Positions 44,866 through 55,109 of a stretch of DNA of 64,000 nucleotides are shown here, piece by piece. The stretch is from Nocardioides sp. zg-1228. Lineage in GTDB: Bacteria; Actinomycetota; Actinomycetes; Propionibacteriales; Nocardioidaceae. The position numbers and the translations under genes are program-made. The DNA lies in contig NZ_CP070961.1 of the NCBI RefSeq assembly GCF_017086465.1, forward strand, positions 744,001-808,000, given 5' to 3'. Numbering within the stretch: the stretch's first letter is position 1; every line of letters begins with the position of its first letter. The notes under the pieces are model-generated. The model was not told where the DNA came from and did not search any database. It worked only from the letters and a program-made list of their open reading frames with translations.

Positions 44866-44866
<1 letters not shown>
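44423..44866 (+). CDS. rplV: 50S ribosomal protein L22
   Basis: This 147-residue L22 lines the exit tunnel with its beta-hairpin. The N-terminus has about 20 extra residues ([19 protein letters not shown]) before the conserved [20 protein letters not shown]. The C-terminal [20 protein letters not shown] is normal. ATG overlaps rpsS; the stop overlaps rpsC by one base (TGATG). Confidence 0.97.
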
Positions 44867-45684
<818 letters not shown>

Positions 45685-45688
45685 CCTC

Positions 45689-46108
45689 ATGCTGATGCCC
45701 CGTCGCGTCAAGCACCGCAAGCAGCACCACCCCAAGCGTCGTGGCGCCGCGAAGGGCGGCACCACGCTGGCCTTCGGTGACTTCGGCATCCAGGCGATCG
45801 AGGGTCACTACGTGACCAACCGGCAGATCGAGTCGGCCCGTATCGCCATGACCCGCCACATCAAGCGAGGCGGAAAGGTCTGGATCAACATCTACCCGGA
45901 CCGTCCGCTGACCAAGAAGCCGGCCGAGACCCGCATGGGCTCCGGCAAGGGCTCCCCCGAGTGGTGGGTGGCCAACGTCAAGCCCGGCCGCGTCATGTTC
46001 GAACTCTCCGGCGTCGACGAGACCGTTGCCCGCGAGGCCATGCGCCGCGCGATGCACAAGCTCCCGATGAAGTGCCGGTTCATCTCCCGTGAGGCCGGTG
46101 AATTCTGA
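45689..46108 (+). CDS. rplP: 50S ribosomal protein L16
   Basis: This 139-residue L16 organises the A-site region of the 50S subunit. Starts [19 protein letters not shown]; the conserved [20 protein letters not shown] and [19 protein letters not shown] are present. Four nt after rpsC, overlapping rpmC by one base. Confidence 0.98.
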   Translation: MLMPRRVKHRKQHHPKRRGAAKGGTTLAFGDFGIQAIEGHYVTNRQIESARIAMTRHIKRGGKVWINIYPDRPLTKKPAETRMGSGKGSPEWWVANVKPGRVMFELSGVDETVAREAMRRAMHKLPMKCRFISREAGEF

Positions 46109-46350
46109 TGGCTACCAAGCTGAACGCCCACGAGCTCGACGAGCTCGACGCAACCGCCCTCGAGGCCAAGCTGCGCGAGGCCAAGGAGGAGCTGTTCAAC
46201 CTGCGGTTCCAGGCCGCGACCGGCCAGCTGGAGAGCAACGGCCGGCTGCGCGTGGTCAAGAAGGACATCGCCCGCATCTACACCGTGGTGCGCGAGCGCG
46301 AGCTCGGCATCCGCACCACCCCGGGCACCAACGAAGAGGCGAAGGCATGA
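46108..46350 (+). CDS. rpmC: 50S ribosomal protein L29
   Basis: This 80-residue L29 is a helical protein beside L23 at the tunnel exit. Conserved [20 protein letters not shown] is followed by [21 protein letters not shown] overlap with rplP and ATGA overlap with rpsQ. Confidence 0.97.
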   Translation: MATKLNAHELDELDATALEAKLREAKEELFNLRFQAATGQLESNGRLRVVKKDIARIYTVVRERELGIRTTPGTNEEAKA

Positions 46351-46628
46351 GCGAGAACACTGCCACCCAGTCCGCTGAGCGCAAGCAGCGCAAGGTCCGC
46401 GAGGGCCTCGTCGTGAGCGACAAGATGGACAAGACCATCGTCGTCGCCGTCGAGGACCGCGTGAAGCACGCCCTCTACGGCAAGGTGCTGCGCAAGACCT
46501 CGCGTCTCAAGGCGCACGACGAGACCAACCAGTGCGGCATCGGCGACCGGGTCCTGATCATGGAGACCCGCCCGCTCTCGGCCACCAAGCGCTGGCGCCT
46601 CGTCGAGGTCCTCGAGAAGGCCAAGTGA
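46347..46628 (+). CDS. rpsQ: 30S ribosomal protein S17
   Basis: This 93-residue S17 has an OB fold binding the 16S 5' domain. [20 protein letters not shown] and [20 protein letters not shown] are typical. It ends the first half of the cluster; a 103-nt spacer with a hairpin follows. Confidence 0.97.
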   Translation: MSENTATQSAERKQRKVREGLVVSDKMDKTIVVAVEDRVKHALYGKVLRKTSRLKAHDETNQCGIGDRVLIMETRPLSATKRWRLVEVLEKAK

Positions 46629-46680
46629 CCTGAGGCCCCGGCCTCGAGCTCCACATCTTCCACACATCAGTTCGGCCAGG

Positions 46681-46704
46681 CTCGCTCCCCGCTGAGGGGG
46701 CGAG
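46681..46704 (+). promoter_or_regulatory. hairpin between rpsQ and rplN
   Basis: CTCGCTCCC (46681-46689) and GGGGGCGAG (46696-46704) form a 9-bp stem with a 6-nt loop. It is followed by AGGAG and rplN. It sits at the boundary between the S10 and spc operons, so it could be a terminator or a leader element. Confidence 0.45.
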
Positions 46705-46731
46705 AACCAGCTCGACAACCAGGAGAAATCA

Positions 46732-47100
46732 ATGATCCAGCAGGAGTCGCGACTCAAGGTCGCCGACAACACCGGTGCGAAGGAGATCCTCTGCATCCGT
46801 GTTCTCGGTGGCTCTGGGCGTCGCTACGCCGGCATCGGTGACGTCATCGTCGCCACCGTCAAGGACGCGATCCCCGGTGGCAACGTCAAGAAGGGCGACG
46901 TCGTCAAGGCCGTGGTCGTGCGCACCGTCAAGGAGCGTCGCCGCGCCGACGGTTCCTACATCCGTTTCGACGAGAACGCCGCCGTCATCCTCAAGAACGA
47001 CGGTGAGCCGCGCGGCACGCGCATCTTCGGTCCCGTCGGCCGCGAGCTGCGCGAGAAGCGCTTCATGAAGATCATCTCGCTCGCCCCGGAGGTGTTGTGA
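46732..47100 (+). CDS. rplN: 50S ribosomal protein L14
   Basis: This 122-residue L14 is at the subunit interface. Starts [20 protein letters not shown] and ends [13 protein letters not shown]; standard length. AGGAG lies 6-7 nt before the ATG. It opens the spc operon. Confidence 0.98.
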   Translation: MIQQESRLKVADNTGAKEILCIRVLGGSGRRYAGIGDVIVATVKDAIPGGNVKKGDVVKAVVVRTVKERRRADGSYIRFDENAAVILKNDGEPRGTRIFGPVGRELREKRFMKIISLAPEVL

Positions 47101-47103
47101 GAG

Positions 47104-47457
47104 ATGGGTAAGCACATGAACATCAAGAAGGGCGACACCGTCAAGGTGATCGCCGGCAAGGACAAGGGTGCCCAGGGCAAGGTCATCTCGGTGCTCCGCG
47201 AGGAGGACCGCGTGATCGTCGAGGGTGTCAACCTCGTCAAGCGCCACACCAAGTCCGTCCAGCAGACCAACACCACCGGCGGCATCATCACGCGCGAGGC
47301 GCCCATCCACGTCTCCAACGTGATGCTCGTCGAGGGCGACGGCGTCACCCGGGTCGGCTTCCGCCGCGACGAGGTCACCAAGCGTCGTCCGGACGGCTCG
47401 ACCTACGCCGCGTCGCGCTCGGTCCGCGTGTCCCGCAAGAGCGGCAAGGAGATCTGA
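47104..47457 (+). CDS. rplX: 50S ribosomal protein L24
   Basis: This 117-residue L24 initiates 50S assembly; the KOW segment is [20 protein letters not shown]. Two in-frame ATGs exist (47104, 47116). The first is used because it sits 3 nt after the rplN stop. The second matches the usual family N-terminus. Confidence 0.95.
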   Translation: MGKHMNIKKGDTVKVIAGKDKGAQGKVISVLREEDRVIVEGVNLVKRHTKSVQQTNTTGGIITREAPIHVSNVMLVEGDGVTRVGFRRDEVTKRRPDGSTYAASRSVRVSRKSGKEI

Positions 47458-47458
47458 G

Positions 47459-48025
47459 ATGGCCGAGACCCAGACCACTGAGATTCCCCGTCTCAAGGCG
47501 CGCTACCGCGAGGAGATCGTCCCCGCGCTGCGCTCGGAGTTCGAGATCGCCAACATCATGCAGGTGCCCGGCCTGACCAAGATCGTGGTCAACATGGGCG
47601 TCGGCGAGGCGGCTCGCGACTCCAAGCTGATCGAGGGCGCGATCCGCGACCTCACCGCGATCACCGGCCAGAAGCCGGCCGTGACCAAGGCCCGCAAGTC
47701 GATCGCCCAGTTCAAGCTGCGCGAGGGCATGCCGATCGGCGCCCACGTGACGCTGCGCGGCGACCGCATGTGGGAGTTCCTCGACCGCCTGCTGTCCCTG
47801 GCGCTGCCCCGCATCCGCGACTTCCGCGGCCTCTCGCCCAAGCAGTTCGACGGGCGCGGCAACTACACCTTCGGTCTCACCGAGCAGGTCATGTTCCACG
47901 AGATCAACCAGGACAGGATCGACCGGTCCCGCGGCATGGACATCACCGTCGTGACCACCGCCACCAACGACGACGAGGGCCGCGCGCTGCTCAAGCAGCT
48001 CGGCTTCCCGTTCAAGGAGAACTGA
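47459..48025 (+). CDS. rplE: 50S ribosomal protein L5
   Basis: This 188-residue L5 binds 5S rRNA and the P-site tRNA elbow. Conserved [20 protein letters not shown] and [19 protein letters not shown]. It begins 1 nt after the rplX stop. Confidence 0.98.
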
Positions 48026-48026
48026 C

Positions 48027-48212
48027 ATGGCGAAGACTGCGCTCAAGGTCAAGGCCGCCCGCAAGCCGAAGTTCGCTGTCCGCGGCTACACCCGCTGCCA
48101 GCGCTGCGGCCGCCCGAAGGCCGTCTACCGCAAGTTCGGCCTGTGCCGGATCTGCCTGCGGGAGATGGCCCACCGCGGCGAGCTCCCCGGCGTCACCAAG
48201 TCCTCCTGGTAA
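48027..48212 (+). CDS. rpsN: 30S ribosomal protein S14, zinc-binding type
   Basis: This 61-residue S14 is of the short zinc form. The four cysteines are in [20 protein letters not shown] (two C-x2-C pairs). Zinc-independent paralogues, where present, are longer and lie elsewhere. This one is the primary cluster copy. One nt after rplE. Confidence 0.97.
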
Positions 48213-48281
48213 TTCACTCACACACGTTGAAGGTCCCGAGGCCGCGAGCCGCGGGAAACCACGACGAGAAAGAACCCCATC

Positions 48282-48701
48282 ATGACGATGACTGACCCGA
48301 TCGCAGACATGCTCACGCGTCTGCGCAACGCCAACCAGGCGTACCACGACGTGGTGTCGATGCCCTACAGCAAGATGAAGGCCGGCCTCGCCGAGATCCT
48401 CAAGCAGGAGGGCTACATCACCTCCTACGACGTCGCGGACAACGTGAGCGCCGAGGGCGAGCCCGCCGTGGGCAAGACGCTGACCGTGACCCTCAAGTAC
48501 GGCCGCAACCGGGAGCGCTCCATCGCGGGCGTGCGCCGCATCAGCAAGCCCGGCCTGCGCGTCTACGCCAAGAGCACCAACCTGCCCAAGGTCCTCGGGG
48601 GCCTCGGTGTCGCGATCATCTCGACGTCGCAGGGACTGCTGACCGACCGCCAGGCGAACCAGAAGGGCGTGGGCGGCGAAGTCCTCGCCTACGTCTGGTG
48701 A
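48282..48701 (+). CDS. rpsH: 30S ribosomal protein S8
   Basis: This 139-residue S8 is a primary 16S rRNA binder and, in E. coli, the repressor of the spc operon. [20 protein letters not shown] and the C-terminal [20 protein letters not shown] are conserved. A GAGAAAGAA stretch precedes the ATG. Confidence 0.98.
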   Translation: MTMTDPIADMLTRLRNANQAYHDVVSMPYSKMKAGLAEILKQEGYITSYDVADNVSAEGEPAVGKTLTVTLKYGRNRERSIAGVRRISKPGLRVYAKSTNLPKVLGGLGVAIISTSQGLLTDRQANQKGVGGEVLAYVW

Positions 48702-48735
48702 CCCGGACCATCTGAGACCAGGAAGAGAGAGAAGC

Positions 48736-49278
48736 ATGTCGCGCATTGGCAAGCTCCCCATCGCGGTCCCGTCCGGTGTCGACGTCGCGATCGACGACTC
48801 GCTGGTGACCGTCAAGGGCCCCAAGGGCACCCTGTCGCACACCATCGCGTCGCCGATCACGGTCGCCAAGGGCGAGGACGGCATCCTCGAGGTGCAGCGT
48901 CCCGACGACGAGCGCAACAGCCGCTCGCTCCACGGCCTCACCCGCACGCTGATCCACAACATGGTCGTGGGCGTGACCGACGGCTACGAGAAGAAGCTCG
49001 AGATCGTGGGCGTGGGCTACCGCGTCCTGCCCAAGGGGCCGACGCAGCTCGAGTTCCAGCTCGGCTACTCGCACCCGATCATCTTCGACGCCCCTGAGGG
49101 CATCACCTTCACCGTCGAGGGCCCGACCAAGCTCGGTGTCGTCGGCATCGACAAGCAGCTCGTCGGAGAGGTTGCGGCCAAGATCCGCAAGCTCCGCAAG
49201 CCCGAGCCCTACAAGGGCAAGGGCGTGCGCTACGCCGGCGAGCACATCCGCCGCAAGGTCGGAAAGGCCGGTAAGTGA
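48736..49278 (+). CDS. rplF: 50S ribosomal protein L6
   Basis: This 180-residue L6 lies near the factor-binding site. Starts [20 protein letters not shown]; the C-terminal [20 protein letters not shown] is conserved. AGGAAGAGAGAG upstream of the ATG. Confidence 0.98.
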   Translation: MSRIGKLPIAVPSGVDVAIDDSLVTVKGPKGTLSHTIASPITVAKGEDGILEVQRPDDERNSRSLHGLTRTLIHNMVVGVTDGYEKKLEIVGVGYRVLPKGPTQLEFQLGYSHPIIFDAPEGITFTVEGPTKLGVVGIDKQLVGEVAAKIRKLRKPEPYKGKGVRYAGEHIRRKVGKAGK

Positions 49279-49279
49279 C

Positions 49280-49663
49280 ATGGCGATCTCGCTGTCCAAC
49301 AACAAGCACACCGCTCCGCGCGTTCGTGCCCGTCTGCGCCGCCAGGCGCGCGGGCGCAAGCGGATCCACGGCACGACCGAGCGTCCGCGCCTGGTCGTGA
49401 CCCGCTCGGCGCGTCACATCACCGTGCAGGTCGTCGACGACCTCGCCGGTGCGACGCTGGCCTACGCCTCGTCGATGGAGGCCGACGTCCGCAACGCGGG
49501 CGGCGACAAGACCGACCAGGCCAAGAAGGTCGGCGCGCTGGTGGCCGACCGGGCGAAGGCGGCAGGCATCGACGACGTGGTCTTCGACCGCGCCGGCAAC
49601 AAGTACCACGGCCGCATCGCGGCCCTGGCCGACGCCGCCCGTGAGGGCGGCCTCCAGTTCTGA
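49280..49663 (+). CDS. rplR: 50S ribosomal protein L18
   Basis: This 127-residue L18 carries 5S rRNA to the 50S subunit. [20 protein letters not shown] and the C-terminal [20 protein letters not shown] are conserved. It starts 1 nt after the rplF stop. Confidence 0.98.
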   Translation: MAISLSNNKHTAPRVRARLRRQARGRKRIHGTTERPRLVVTRSARHITVQVVDDLAGATLAYASSMEADVRNAGGDKTDQAKKVGALVADRAKAAGIDDVVFDRAGNKYHGRIAALADAAREGGLQF

Positions 49664-49703
49664 TCGCCCGACACCCAAGAATGACGATTAAGGAGCAAGT
49701 CTC

Positions 49704-50318
49704 ATGAGCGGAGCCCAGCGCGGACAGCGCGGTGGCGAGCGCCAGTCTGGTGACCGTCGCGGACGCGACAACGGTCGCAACCAGGCTGACAAGACCGCCT
49801 ACATCGAGCGCGTCGTGGCGATCAACCGAGTCGCCAAGGTCGTGAAGGGTGGTCGTCGCTTCAGCTTCACCGCCCTCGTGATCGTCGGCGACGGTGAAGG
49901 TCTGGTCGGCGTCGGCTACGGCAAGGCGAAGGAAGTCCCCGCGGCGATCGCCAAGGGTGTCGAGGAGGCCAAGAAGCACTTCTTCAAGGTCCCCCGCATC
50001 CAGGGCACGATCCCGCACCCGGTGCAGGGCGAGAAGGCTGCGGGCGTCGTCCTGCTGCGTCCCGCCGCCCCCGGTACCGGCGTCATCGCCGGTGGCCCGG
50101 TGCGTGCGGTCCTCGAGTGCGCCGGCATCCACGACGTGCTGAGCAAGTCGCTCGGCTCGTCCAACCAGATCAACATCGTCCACGCGACCGTCGAGGCGCT
50201 GCGGATGCTCGAGGAGCCCGAGGCCGTGGCTGCTCGCCGCGGCATGCGGGTCGAGGACGTCACCCCGGCCGCGCTGCTCAAGGCGCGCGCCGAGGGCGCT
50301 GCGGAGGTGTCGGCCTGA
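49704..50318 (+). CDS. rpsE: 30S ribosomal protein S5
   Basis: This 204-residue S5 contributes to decoding fidelity. The N-terminal about 30 residues are a Gly/Arg/Gln-rich extension ([19 protein letters not shown]). The conserved core reads [19 protein letters not shown] and [22 protein letters not shown] overlap couples it to rpmD. Confidence 0.97.
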   Translation: MSGAQRGQRGGERQSGDRRGRDNGRNQADKTAYIERVVAINRVAKVVKGGRRFSFTALVIVGDGEGLVGVGYGKAKEVPAAIAKGVEEAKKHFFKVPRIQGTIPHPVQGEKAAGVVLLRPAAPGTGVIAGGPVRAVLECAGIHDVLSKSLGSSNQINIVHATVEALRMLEEPEAVAARRGMRVEDVTPAALLKARAEGAAEVSA

Positions 50319-50500
50319 TGGCACAGCTCAAGGTCCAGCAGAAGCGCGGGCTGGTCGGCCTCAAGGCCAACCAGCGCGAGACGCTGCGCTCGCTCGGTCT
50401 CAAGCGGATCGGCGACGTCGTCGTGAAGGAAGACCGCCCGGAGATCCGGGGCATGATCAACACTGTCCGTCACCTGGTGACGTTCGAGGAGGTGGAGTGA
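50318..50500 (+). CDS. rpmD: 50S ribosomal protein L30
   Basis: This 60-residue L30 shows [20 protein letters not shown] and ends [18 protein letters not shown]. It is coupled to rpsE by a one-base overlap and precedes rplO by 1 nt. Confidence 0.97.
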   Translation: MAQLKVQQKRGLVGLKANQRETLRSLGLKRIGDVVVKEDRPEIRGMINTVRHLVTFEEVE

Positions 50501-50501
50501 C

Positions 50502-50942
50502 ATGACGCTCAAGCTGCACCACTTGCGTCCCGCTCCGGGCGCCAAGACCGCCAAGACCCGTGTGGGTCGCGGTGAGGGCTCCAAGGGAAAGACCGCGGGC
50601 CGCGGCACCAAGGGCACCAAGGCGCGCTACCAGGTGCCGTCCGCCTTCGAGGGTGGCCAGATGCCGATCCACATGCGCCTGCCCAAGCTGAAGGGCTTCA
50701 AGAACCCCTTCCGCGTGGAGTTCCAGGTCGTCAACCTCGACCGCCTCGGCGAGCTGTTCCCCGACGGCGGCACCGTGACCGTCGAGGACCTGGTCGCCAA
50801 GGGCGCCGTTCGCAAGAACCAGCCCGTCAAGGTCCTGGGCCAGGGCGACATCTCCGTCGCCGTCCAGGTCAGCGCCGACGCGTTCTCGAGCTCCGCCAAG
50901 GAGAAGATCGAGGCCGCCGGCGGCTCCGTGACCGTGGCCTGA
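50502..50942 (+). CDS. rplO: 50S ribosomal protein L15
   Basis: This 146-residue L15 is a late-assembly protein of the 50S centre. It has the Gly-rich segment [20 protein letters not shown] and the C-terminal [19 protein letters not shown]. Last ribosomal gene of the spc operon here; a strong hairpin follows. Confidence 0.98.
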   Translation: MTLKLHHLRPAPGAKTAKTRVGRGEGSKGKTAGRGTKGTKARYQVPSAFEGGQMPIHMRLPKLKGFKNPFRVEFQVVNLDRLGELFPDGGTVTVEDLVAKGAVRKNQPVKVLGQGDISVAVQVSADAFSSSAKEKIEAAGGSVTVA

Positions 50943-50965
50943 GGTCACGATCTCGCTCATCCGGT

Positions 50966-51006
50966 GAAGGCCTGGCCGCACAGTGGGAACTGTCGGCCGG
51001 GCCTTC
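50966..51006 (+). terminator. long hairpin after rplO
   Basis: GAAGGCC, GGCCG and ACAGT pair with ACTGT, (C)GGCC and GGCCTTC across a GGGA loop, giving about 17 bp of stem with two interruptions. GTCGTT follows. It separates the ribosomal operon from secY. Confidence 0.75.
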
Positions 51007-51132
51007 GTCGTTGAGCGGGGAAGCGGGTCGCACCCCGGCTGTTAGGCTTCCCCGGGCCCTCCGCCGTACGACGGCGAGGGTGTCTCGTCCGCCCGCCGAC
51101 CCCGGCCGGGCACCCATACGAAAGAGGAACCA

Positions 51133-52428
51133 GTGCTAGGCGCGTTCGCCAACGCTTTCCGGACTCCGGACCTGCGGCGCAAGCTGCTCTTCGTCCTGCT
51201 GGTCATCACGATCTTCCGGCTCGGCTCCCAGGTGCCCACCCCCGGTGTGCACGTCGCCAACGTGCAGGCGTGCATCAGCCAGCTGGAGGAGGGCGGCCTC
51301 TACAGCCTGATCAACCTCTTCTCGGGCGGTGCGCTGCTCCAGCTCACCATCTTCGCGCTGGGGATCATGCCGTACATCACGGCCTCCATCATCCTGCAGC
51401 TGCTCGTCGTGGTGATCCCACGGCTCGAGGCGCTGAAGAAGGAGGGGCAGGCCGGGCAGACGAAGATCACCCAGTACACGCGCTACCTCACCCTGGGCCT
51501 CGCCGTCCTCCAGGCGACCGGCATCGTCGCCCTCGCGCGCAACGGCGCCCTGCTGCAGGGCTGCACGCGCGACCTGCTCCACGACGACGGCACCGCCACG
51601 TTCCTCGTCATGGTCATCACCATGACCGCCGGCACCGCCGTGATCATGTGGCTCGGCGAGCTCATCACCGACCGCGGCATCGGCAACGGCATGTCGATCC
51701 TCATCTTCACCCAGGTCGTCGCGACCTTCCCGGCCGCGCTGTGGGGCGTGCAGACCTCGCAGGGCTGGGTCACGTTCGCCATCGTCATGGTCATCGGCCT
51801 CGTGCTGGTCGCGGGCGTCATCTTCATCGAGCAGGCCCAGCGCCGCATCCCGGTGCAGTACGCCCGCCGGATGGTCGGGCGCAAGATGTTCGGCGGCAAC
51901 TCGACCTACATCCCGCTCAAGGTCAACCAGGCCGGCATCATCCCGGTCATCTTCGCCTCCTCGCTGCTCTACCTGCCGGCGATGGCGGTGCAGTTCAACC
52001 CCGAGAGCCAGAACCCCGTGCTCGACTTCATCGGGACCTACTTCGTCAACGGCGACCACCCGCTGTACATGGCGACCTACTTCCTGCTGATCATCTTCTT
52101 CACGTACTTCTACGTCTCGATCACCTTCAACCCTGTCGAGGTGGCGGACAACATGAAGAAGTACGGCGGCTTCATCCCCGGGATCCGGGCGGGCAAGCCG
52201 ACCGAGGACTACCTGTCCTACGTCCTGTCCCGCATCACGTTCCCTGGAGCGCTCTACCTGGGCCTGATCTCGTTGGTCCCGCTCGTCGCGTTCGCGATGA
52301 TCCAGGCCAACCAGAACTTCCCGTTCGGCGGCACGTCGATCCTGATCATGGTCGGTGTCGCGCTCGACACCGTGAAGCAGATCGAGAGCCAGCTCCAGCA
52401 GCGCAACTACGAAGGATTCCTGAAGTAG
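51133..52428 (+). CDS. secY: SecY protein-export channel subunit
   Basis: This 431-residue protein has ten transmembrane helices and forms the SecYEG channel. Recognisable are FRTPDLRRKLLFVLLVITIF, GIMPYITASIILQLL and the cytoplasmic loop RRIPVQYARRMVG. FKxNxAGIIPVIFASS appears as KVNQAGIIPVIFASS. The GTG start has AAAGAGGA upstream. The 190-nt gap before it holds the rplO terminator. adk begins directly after the stop. Confidence 0.97.
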   Translation: MLGAFANAFRTPDLRRKLLFVLLVITIFRLGSQVPTPGVHVANVQACISQLEEGGLYSLINLFSGGALLQLTIFALGIMPYITASIILQLLVVVIPRLEALKKEGQAGQTKITQYTRYLTLGLAVLQATGIVALARNGALLQGCTRDLLHDDGTATFLVMVITMTAGTAVIMWLGELITDRGIGNGMSILIFTQVVATFPAALWGVQTSQGWVTFAIVMVIGLVLVAGVIFIEQAQRRIPVQYARRMVGRKMFGGNSTYIPLKVNQAGIIPVIFASSLLYLPAMAVQFNPESQNPVLDFIGTYFVNGDHPLYMATYFLLIIFFTYFYVSITFNPVEVADNMKKYGGFIPGIRAGKPTEDYLSYVLSRITFPGALYLGLISLVPLVAFAMIQANQNFPFGGTSILIMVGVALDTVKQIESQLQQRNYEGFLK

Positions 52429-53004
52429 ATGAGACTCATCCTGATGGGCCCCCCGGGAGCCGGAAAAGGCACCCAGGCCCGCTTCGTGGCCGACCACTTC
52501 GGCATCCCGGCGATCTCGACCGGCGACATCTTCCGGGCCAACGTCACGCAGGGCACGCCCCTCGGCGTCGAGGCCAAGCGCTACATGGACGCCGGCGAGT
52601 ACGTCCCCGACGAGGTCACCAACCTGATGGTGCGCAACCGCATCGGCGAGGACGACGCCGCGCCGGGCTTCCTGCTCGACGGCTACCCCCGCACCCTGGC
52701 CCAGGTGGGCGAGCTCGACGAGATGATCGCCTTCACCGGTCACCGGCTCGACGCGGTCGTGGTGCTGACGGTCGACGCGGAGGAGCTCGTCCAGCGGCTC
52801 CTCAACCGCGCGGTGACCGACGGTCGCACCGACGACACCGAGGACGTAATCCGGCGCCGCCAGGAGCTCTATGCCGAGCAGACCGAGCCGCTGATCGAGG
52901 TCTACCGCGAGCGCGGCCTCCTGGTCGAGGTCGACGGGATGGGCGAGGTCGACGAGGTCACCGAGCGCATCTTCGGCGCCCTCGACGTCGTCCCGCAGAG
53001 CTGA
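52429..53004 (+). CDS. adk: Adenylate kinase
   Basis: This 191-residue short-type adenylate kinase interconverts AMP + ATP and 2 ADP. The P-loop is [19 protein letters not shown], then [12 protein letters not shown] and [12 protein letters not shown]. The LID is the short form ([12 protein letters not shown]) without zinc-binding cysteines. Start codon directly abuts the secY stop. Confidence 0.97.
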   Translation: MRLILMGPPGAGKGTQARFVADHFGIPAISTGDIFRANVTQGTPLGVEAKRYMDAGEYVPDEVTNLMVRNRIGEDDAAPGFLLDGYPRTLAQVGELDEMIAFTGHRLDAVVVLTVDAEELVQRLLNRAVTDGRTDDTEDVIRRRQELYAEQTEPLIEVYRERGLLVEVDGMGEVDEVTERIFGALDVVPQS

Positions 53005-53019
53005 CGGTCGGGCGCACCC

Positions 53020-53844
53020 ATGGGCTTCCGCGATCGCGGGATCGAGATCAAGACCCCTGAGCAGATCGACCTCATGCGGGTCGCCGGGCTGCTGGTGGGG
53101 GAGACGCTCGAGCTGCTGCGCTCGGCGGTCCGGCCCGGGGTGACGACGCTCGAGCTCGACACCCTCGCCGAGGCCCACATCCGCGACCACGGCGGCGTGC
53201 CGTCGTTCAAGGGCTACAGCCACCCGCCCTTCCCGGCGACGATCTGCGCGTCCGTCAACGACGAGGTCGTGCACGGCATCCCCGGGCCGCGCACGCTCGC
53301 CGACGGCGACGTGATCTCGATCGACTGCGGGGCGATCGTCGCCGGCTGGCACGGCGACGCCGCCGTCACGGTCCCCGTGGGCGAGGTGGCCGACGACGTG
53401 GCCGAGCTGCTGCGCGTGACCGAGGAGTCGCTCTGGCGCGGGATGGCCGCCGCGCGGCTCGGCGGGCGGGTCTCCGACATCAGCCACGCCGTCGAGTCCT
53501 ACGTGCGCGCCCAGGGCCGCTACGGCATCCTCGAGGACTACACCGGCCACGGCATCGGCACCGAGATGCACATGGCGCCCAACGTGCCCAACGTCGGGCG
53601 CCGCGGCCGCGGTCCGTCGATCGTGGAGGGCCTGGCGCTCGCGGTCGAGCCGATGGTGACCCTCGGCAGCAAGCACACCGACCTCCACGCGGACGAGTGG
53701 ACCGTCTCGACGGTCGACGGCTCCTACGCCGCCCACTTCGAGCACACGTTCACCGTGACCCCCGAGGGGGCCTGGGTGCTCACCGCGGTCGACGGGGGCC
53801 GCGAGCGGCTCGCGGCGCTCGGCGTCCCATTCGGCGGACGCTGA
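53020..53844 (+). CDS. map: Methionine aminopeptidase
   Basis: This 274-residue type I enzyme removes the initiator methionine. Metal and active-site residues are visible in SVNDEVVHGIPG, DCGAIVAGWHGDAAVT, YTGHGIGTEMHMAPNVPN and LAVEPMVTLGS. No N-terminal zinc/SH3 extension is present. 15 nt after adk. In most actinobacteria infA would follow, but TerC follows here. Confidence 0.97.
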   Translation: MGFRDRGIEIKTPEQIDLMRVAGLLVGETLELLRSAVRPGVTTLELDTLAEAHIRDHGGVPSFKGYSHPPFPATICASVNDEVVHGIPGPRTLADGDVISIDCGAIVAGWHGDAAVTVPVGEVADDVAELLRVTEESLWRGMAAARLGGRVSDISHAVESYVRAQGRYGILEDYTGHGIGTEMHMAPNVPNVGRRGRGPSIVEGLALAVEPMVTLGSKHTDLHADEWTVSTVDGSYAAHFEHTFTVTPEGAWVLTAVDGGRERLAALGVPFGGR

Positions 53845-53890
53845 CCCCTGGGGTTCGTGCCCACCGTGACGGGCGTGACAGACTGACGCG

Positions 53891-53998
53891 GTTGGAGGGG
53901 AGTATTCCCTGGTAGTGGTGTCGTCAGTACGGCGTCCGCGCGAGCGGCGCCCGGTGCCACTGGTCCGCCCGGTCGGGCGGGCGGAAGAGACCTCTGGC
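53891..53998 (+). ncRNA. probable yybP-ykoY (manganese) riboswitch upstream of terC
   Basis: The leader begins TTGGAGGGGAGTATTCCCTGG, with the GGGGAGUA core. It contains GTCGTCAGTACGG and GGTGCCACTGG-like internal segments and ends GGCGGAAGAGACCTC. The 5' GGAGG can pair with the closing CCTC to form P1. This matches the yybP-ykoY family that senses Mn2+ and often precedes terC or mntP in actinobacteria. A following GTCCG/CGGAC hairpin near 54000-54017 could be the expression platform. Assigned by pattern, not by covariance search. Confidence 0.6.
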
Positions 53999-54050
53999 GT
54001 CCGTGCCGTGCGCGGACCCCGATCTCGCCTCATCCCTAGGAGCAAGCAGC

Positions 54051-55082
54051 GTGGACGTACCCACCTGGGTCTGGATCGCCACTGGCGTGGTGACCCTCGC
54101 GATCTTCACCTTCGACCTCGCCGTGGTCGGCCGCCGGCCGCACGAGCCGAGCATGAAGGAGTGCGCGACCTACCTGTCGATCTACGTCGGCCTGGCCATC
54201 CTCTTCGGCCTCGGCGTCTGGTACACATCAGGCGGCACGCCGGCCCTCGAGTTCTACTCCGGCTGGCTGGTGGAGTACTCGCTCTCCATCGACAACCTCT
54301 TCATCTTCATCATCATCATGGCCAAGTTCGCGGTGCCGCGTGAGCTCCAGCAGTACGCCCTGATGATCGGCATCGTGATGGCCCTGGCCATGCGGGCGGT
54401 CTTCATCGCCGTCGGCGCCGCGGCCATCAACAACTTCAGCTGGGTCTTCTACCTCTTCGGCCTCTTCCTGGTCTACACGGCGGTCAAGCTGGCCAAGGAG
54501 GGCTCGGAGGACGAGGACGACGAGTTCGAGGAGAACAAGCTCGTCGCGTTCGTCGAGCGTCGCTTCCCCGCGACCTCGGAGTGGCACGGCCGGAAGCTGG
54601 TCGTGAGCGGGGAGGGCGCGAAGAAGATGATCACGCCGATGCTCATCGTGATCATCACCCTCGGCACGACCGACCTGCTGTTCGCGCTCGACTCGATCCC
54701 GGCCATCTTCGGCATCACCAAGGAGCCCTACCTGGTGCTCACGGCCAACATCTTCGCGCTGATGGGCCTGCGCCAGCTCTACTTCCTGATCGGCGGCCTG
54801 CTCCAGCGCCTTATCTACCTGTCCTACGGCCTGGCGTTCCTGCTGGCCTTCATCGGCGTGAAGCTGTTCTTCCACGCGCTCCACGAGAACGAGCTGCCGT
54901 TCATCAACGGTGGCGAGCACCTCGACTACGCCTGGCTGGAGATCCCGATCTGGCTCTCCCTGGTGGTCATCGTGGCCACGCTGGCGATCACCGCGGTCGT
55001 GTCGCTGTGGGCCTCGAGCCGGATGTCGGCCCAGGAGCAGGACGCGGCCACCGGCCCGCGCCGCGACTGGGAGGACGACTGA
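54051..55082 (+). CDS. TerC-family membrane protein, probable metal exporter
   Basis: This 343-residue protein of the TerC/Alx family has about nine hydrophobic helices. Acidic metal-binding motifs are in FYSGWLVEYSLSIDNLFIF and DLLFALDSIPAIFGITKEP. A cytoplasmic acidic stretch (EGSEDEDDEFEENK) follows helix 4. TerC/Alx proteins export manganese, and the candidate riboswitch upstream supports that. The GTG at 54051 is used because AGGAG lies 8-9 nt upstream (TAGGAG). A GTG at 54003 would start inside the leader. Confidence 0.9.
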   Translation: MDVPTWVWIATGVVTLAIFTFDLAVVGRRPHEPSMKECATYLSIYVGLAILFGLGVWYTSGGTPALEFYSGWLVEYSLSIDNLFIFIIIMAKFAVPRELQQYALMIGIVMALAMRAVFIAVGAAAINNFSWVFYLFGLFLVYTAVKLAKEGSEDEDDEFEENKLVAFVERRFPATSEWHGRKLVVSGEGAKKMITPMLIVIITLGTTDLLFALDSIPAIFGITKEPYLVLTANIFALMGLRQLYFLIGGLLQRLIYLSYGLAFLLAFIGVKLFFHALHENELPFINGGEHLDYAWLEIPIWLSLVVIVATLAITAVVSLWASSRMSAQEQDAATGPRRDWEDD

Positions 55083-55109
55083 CCGCGGCCTGACGGCGCG
55101 ACCCGCGGG

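Noticed and set aside
47104..47115. An extra four-residue start for L24 as a separate feature
   Set aside because: The two in-frame ATGs only change the N-terminus by four residues; noted in the gene entry.
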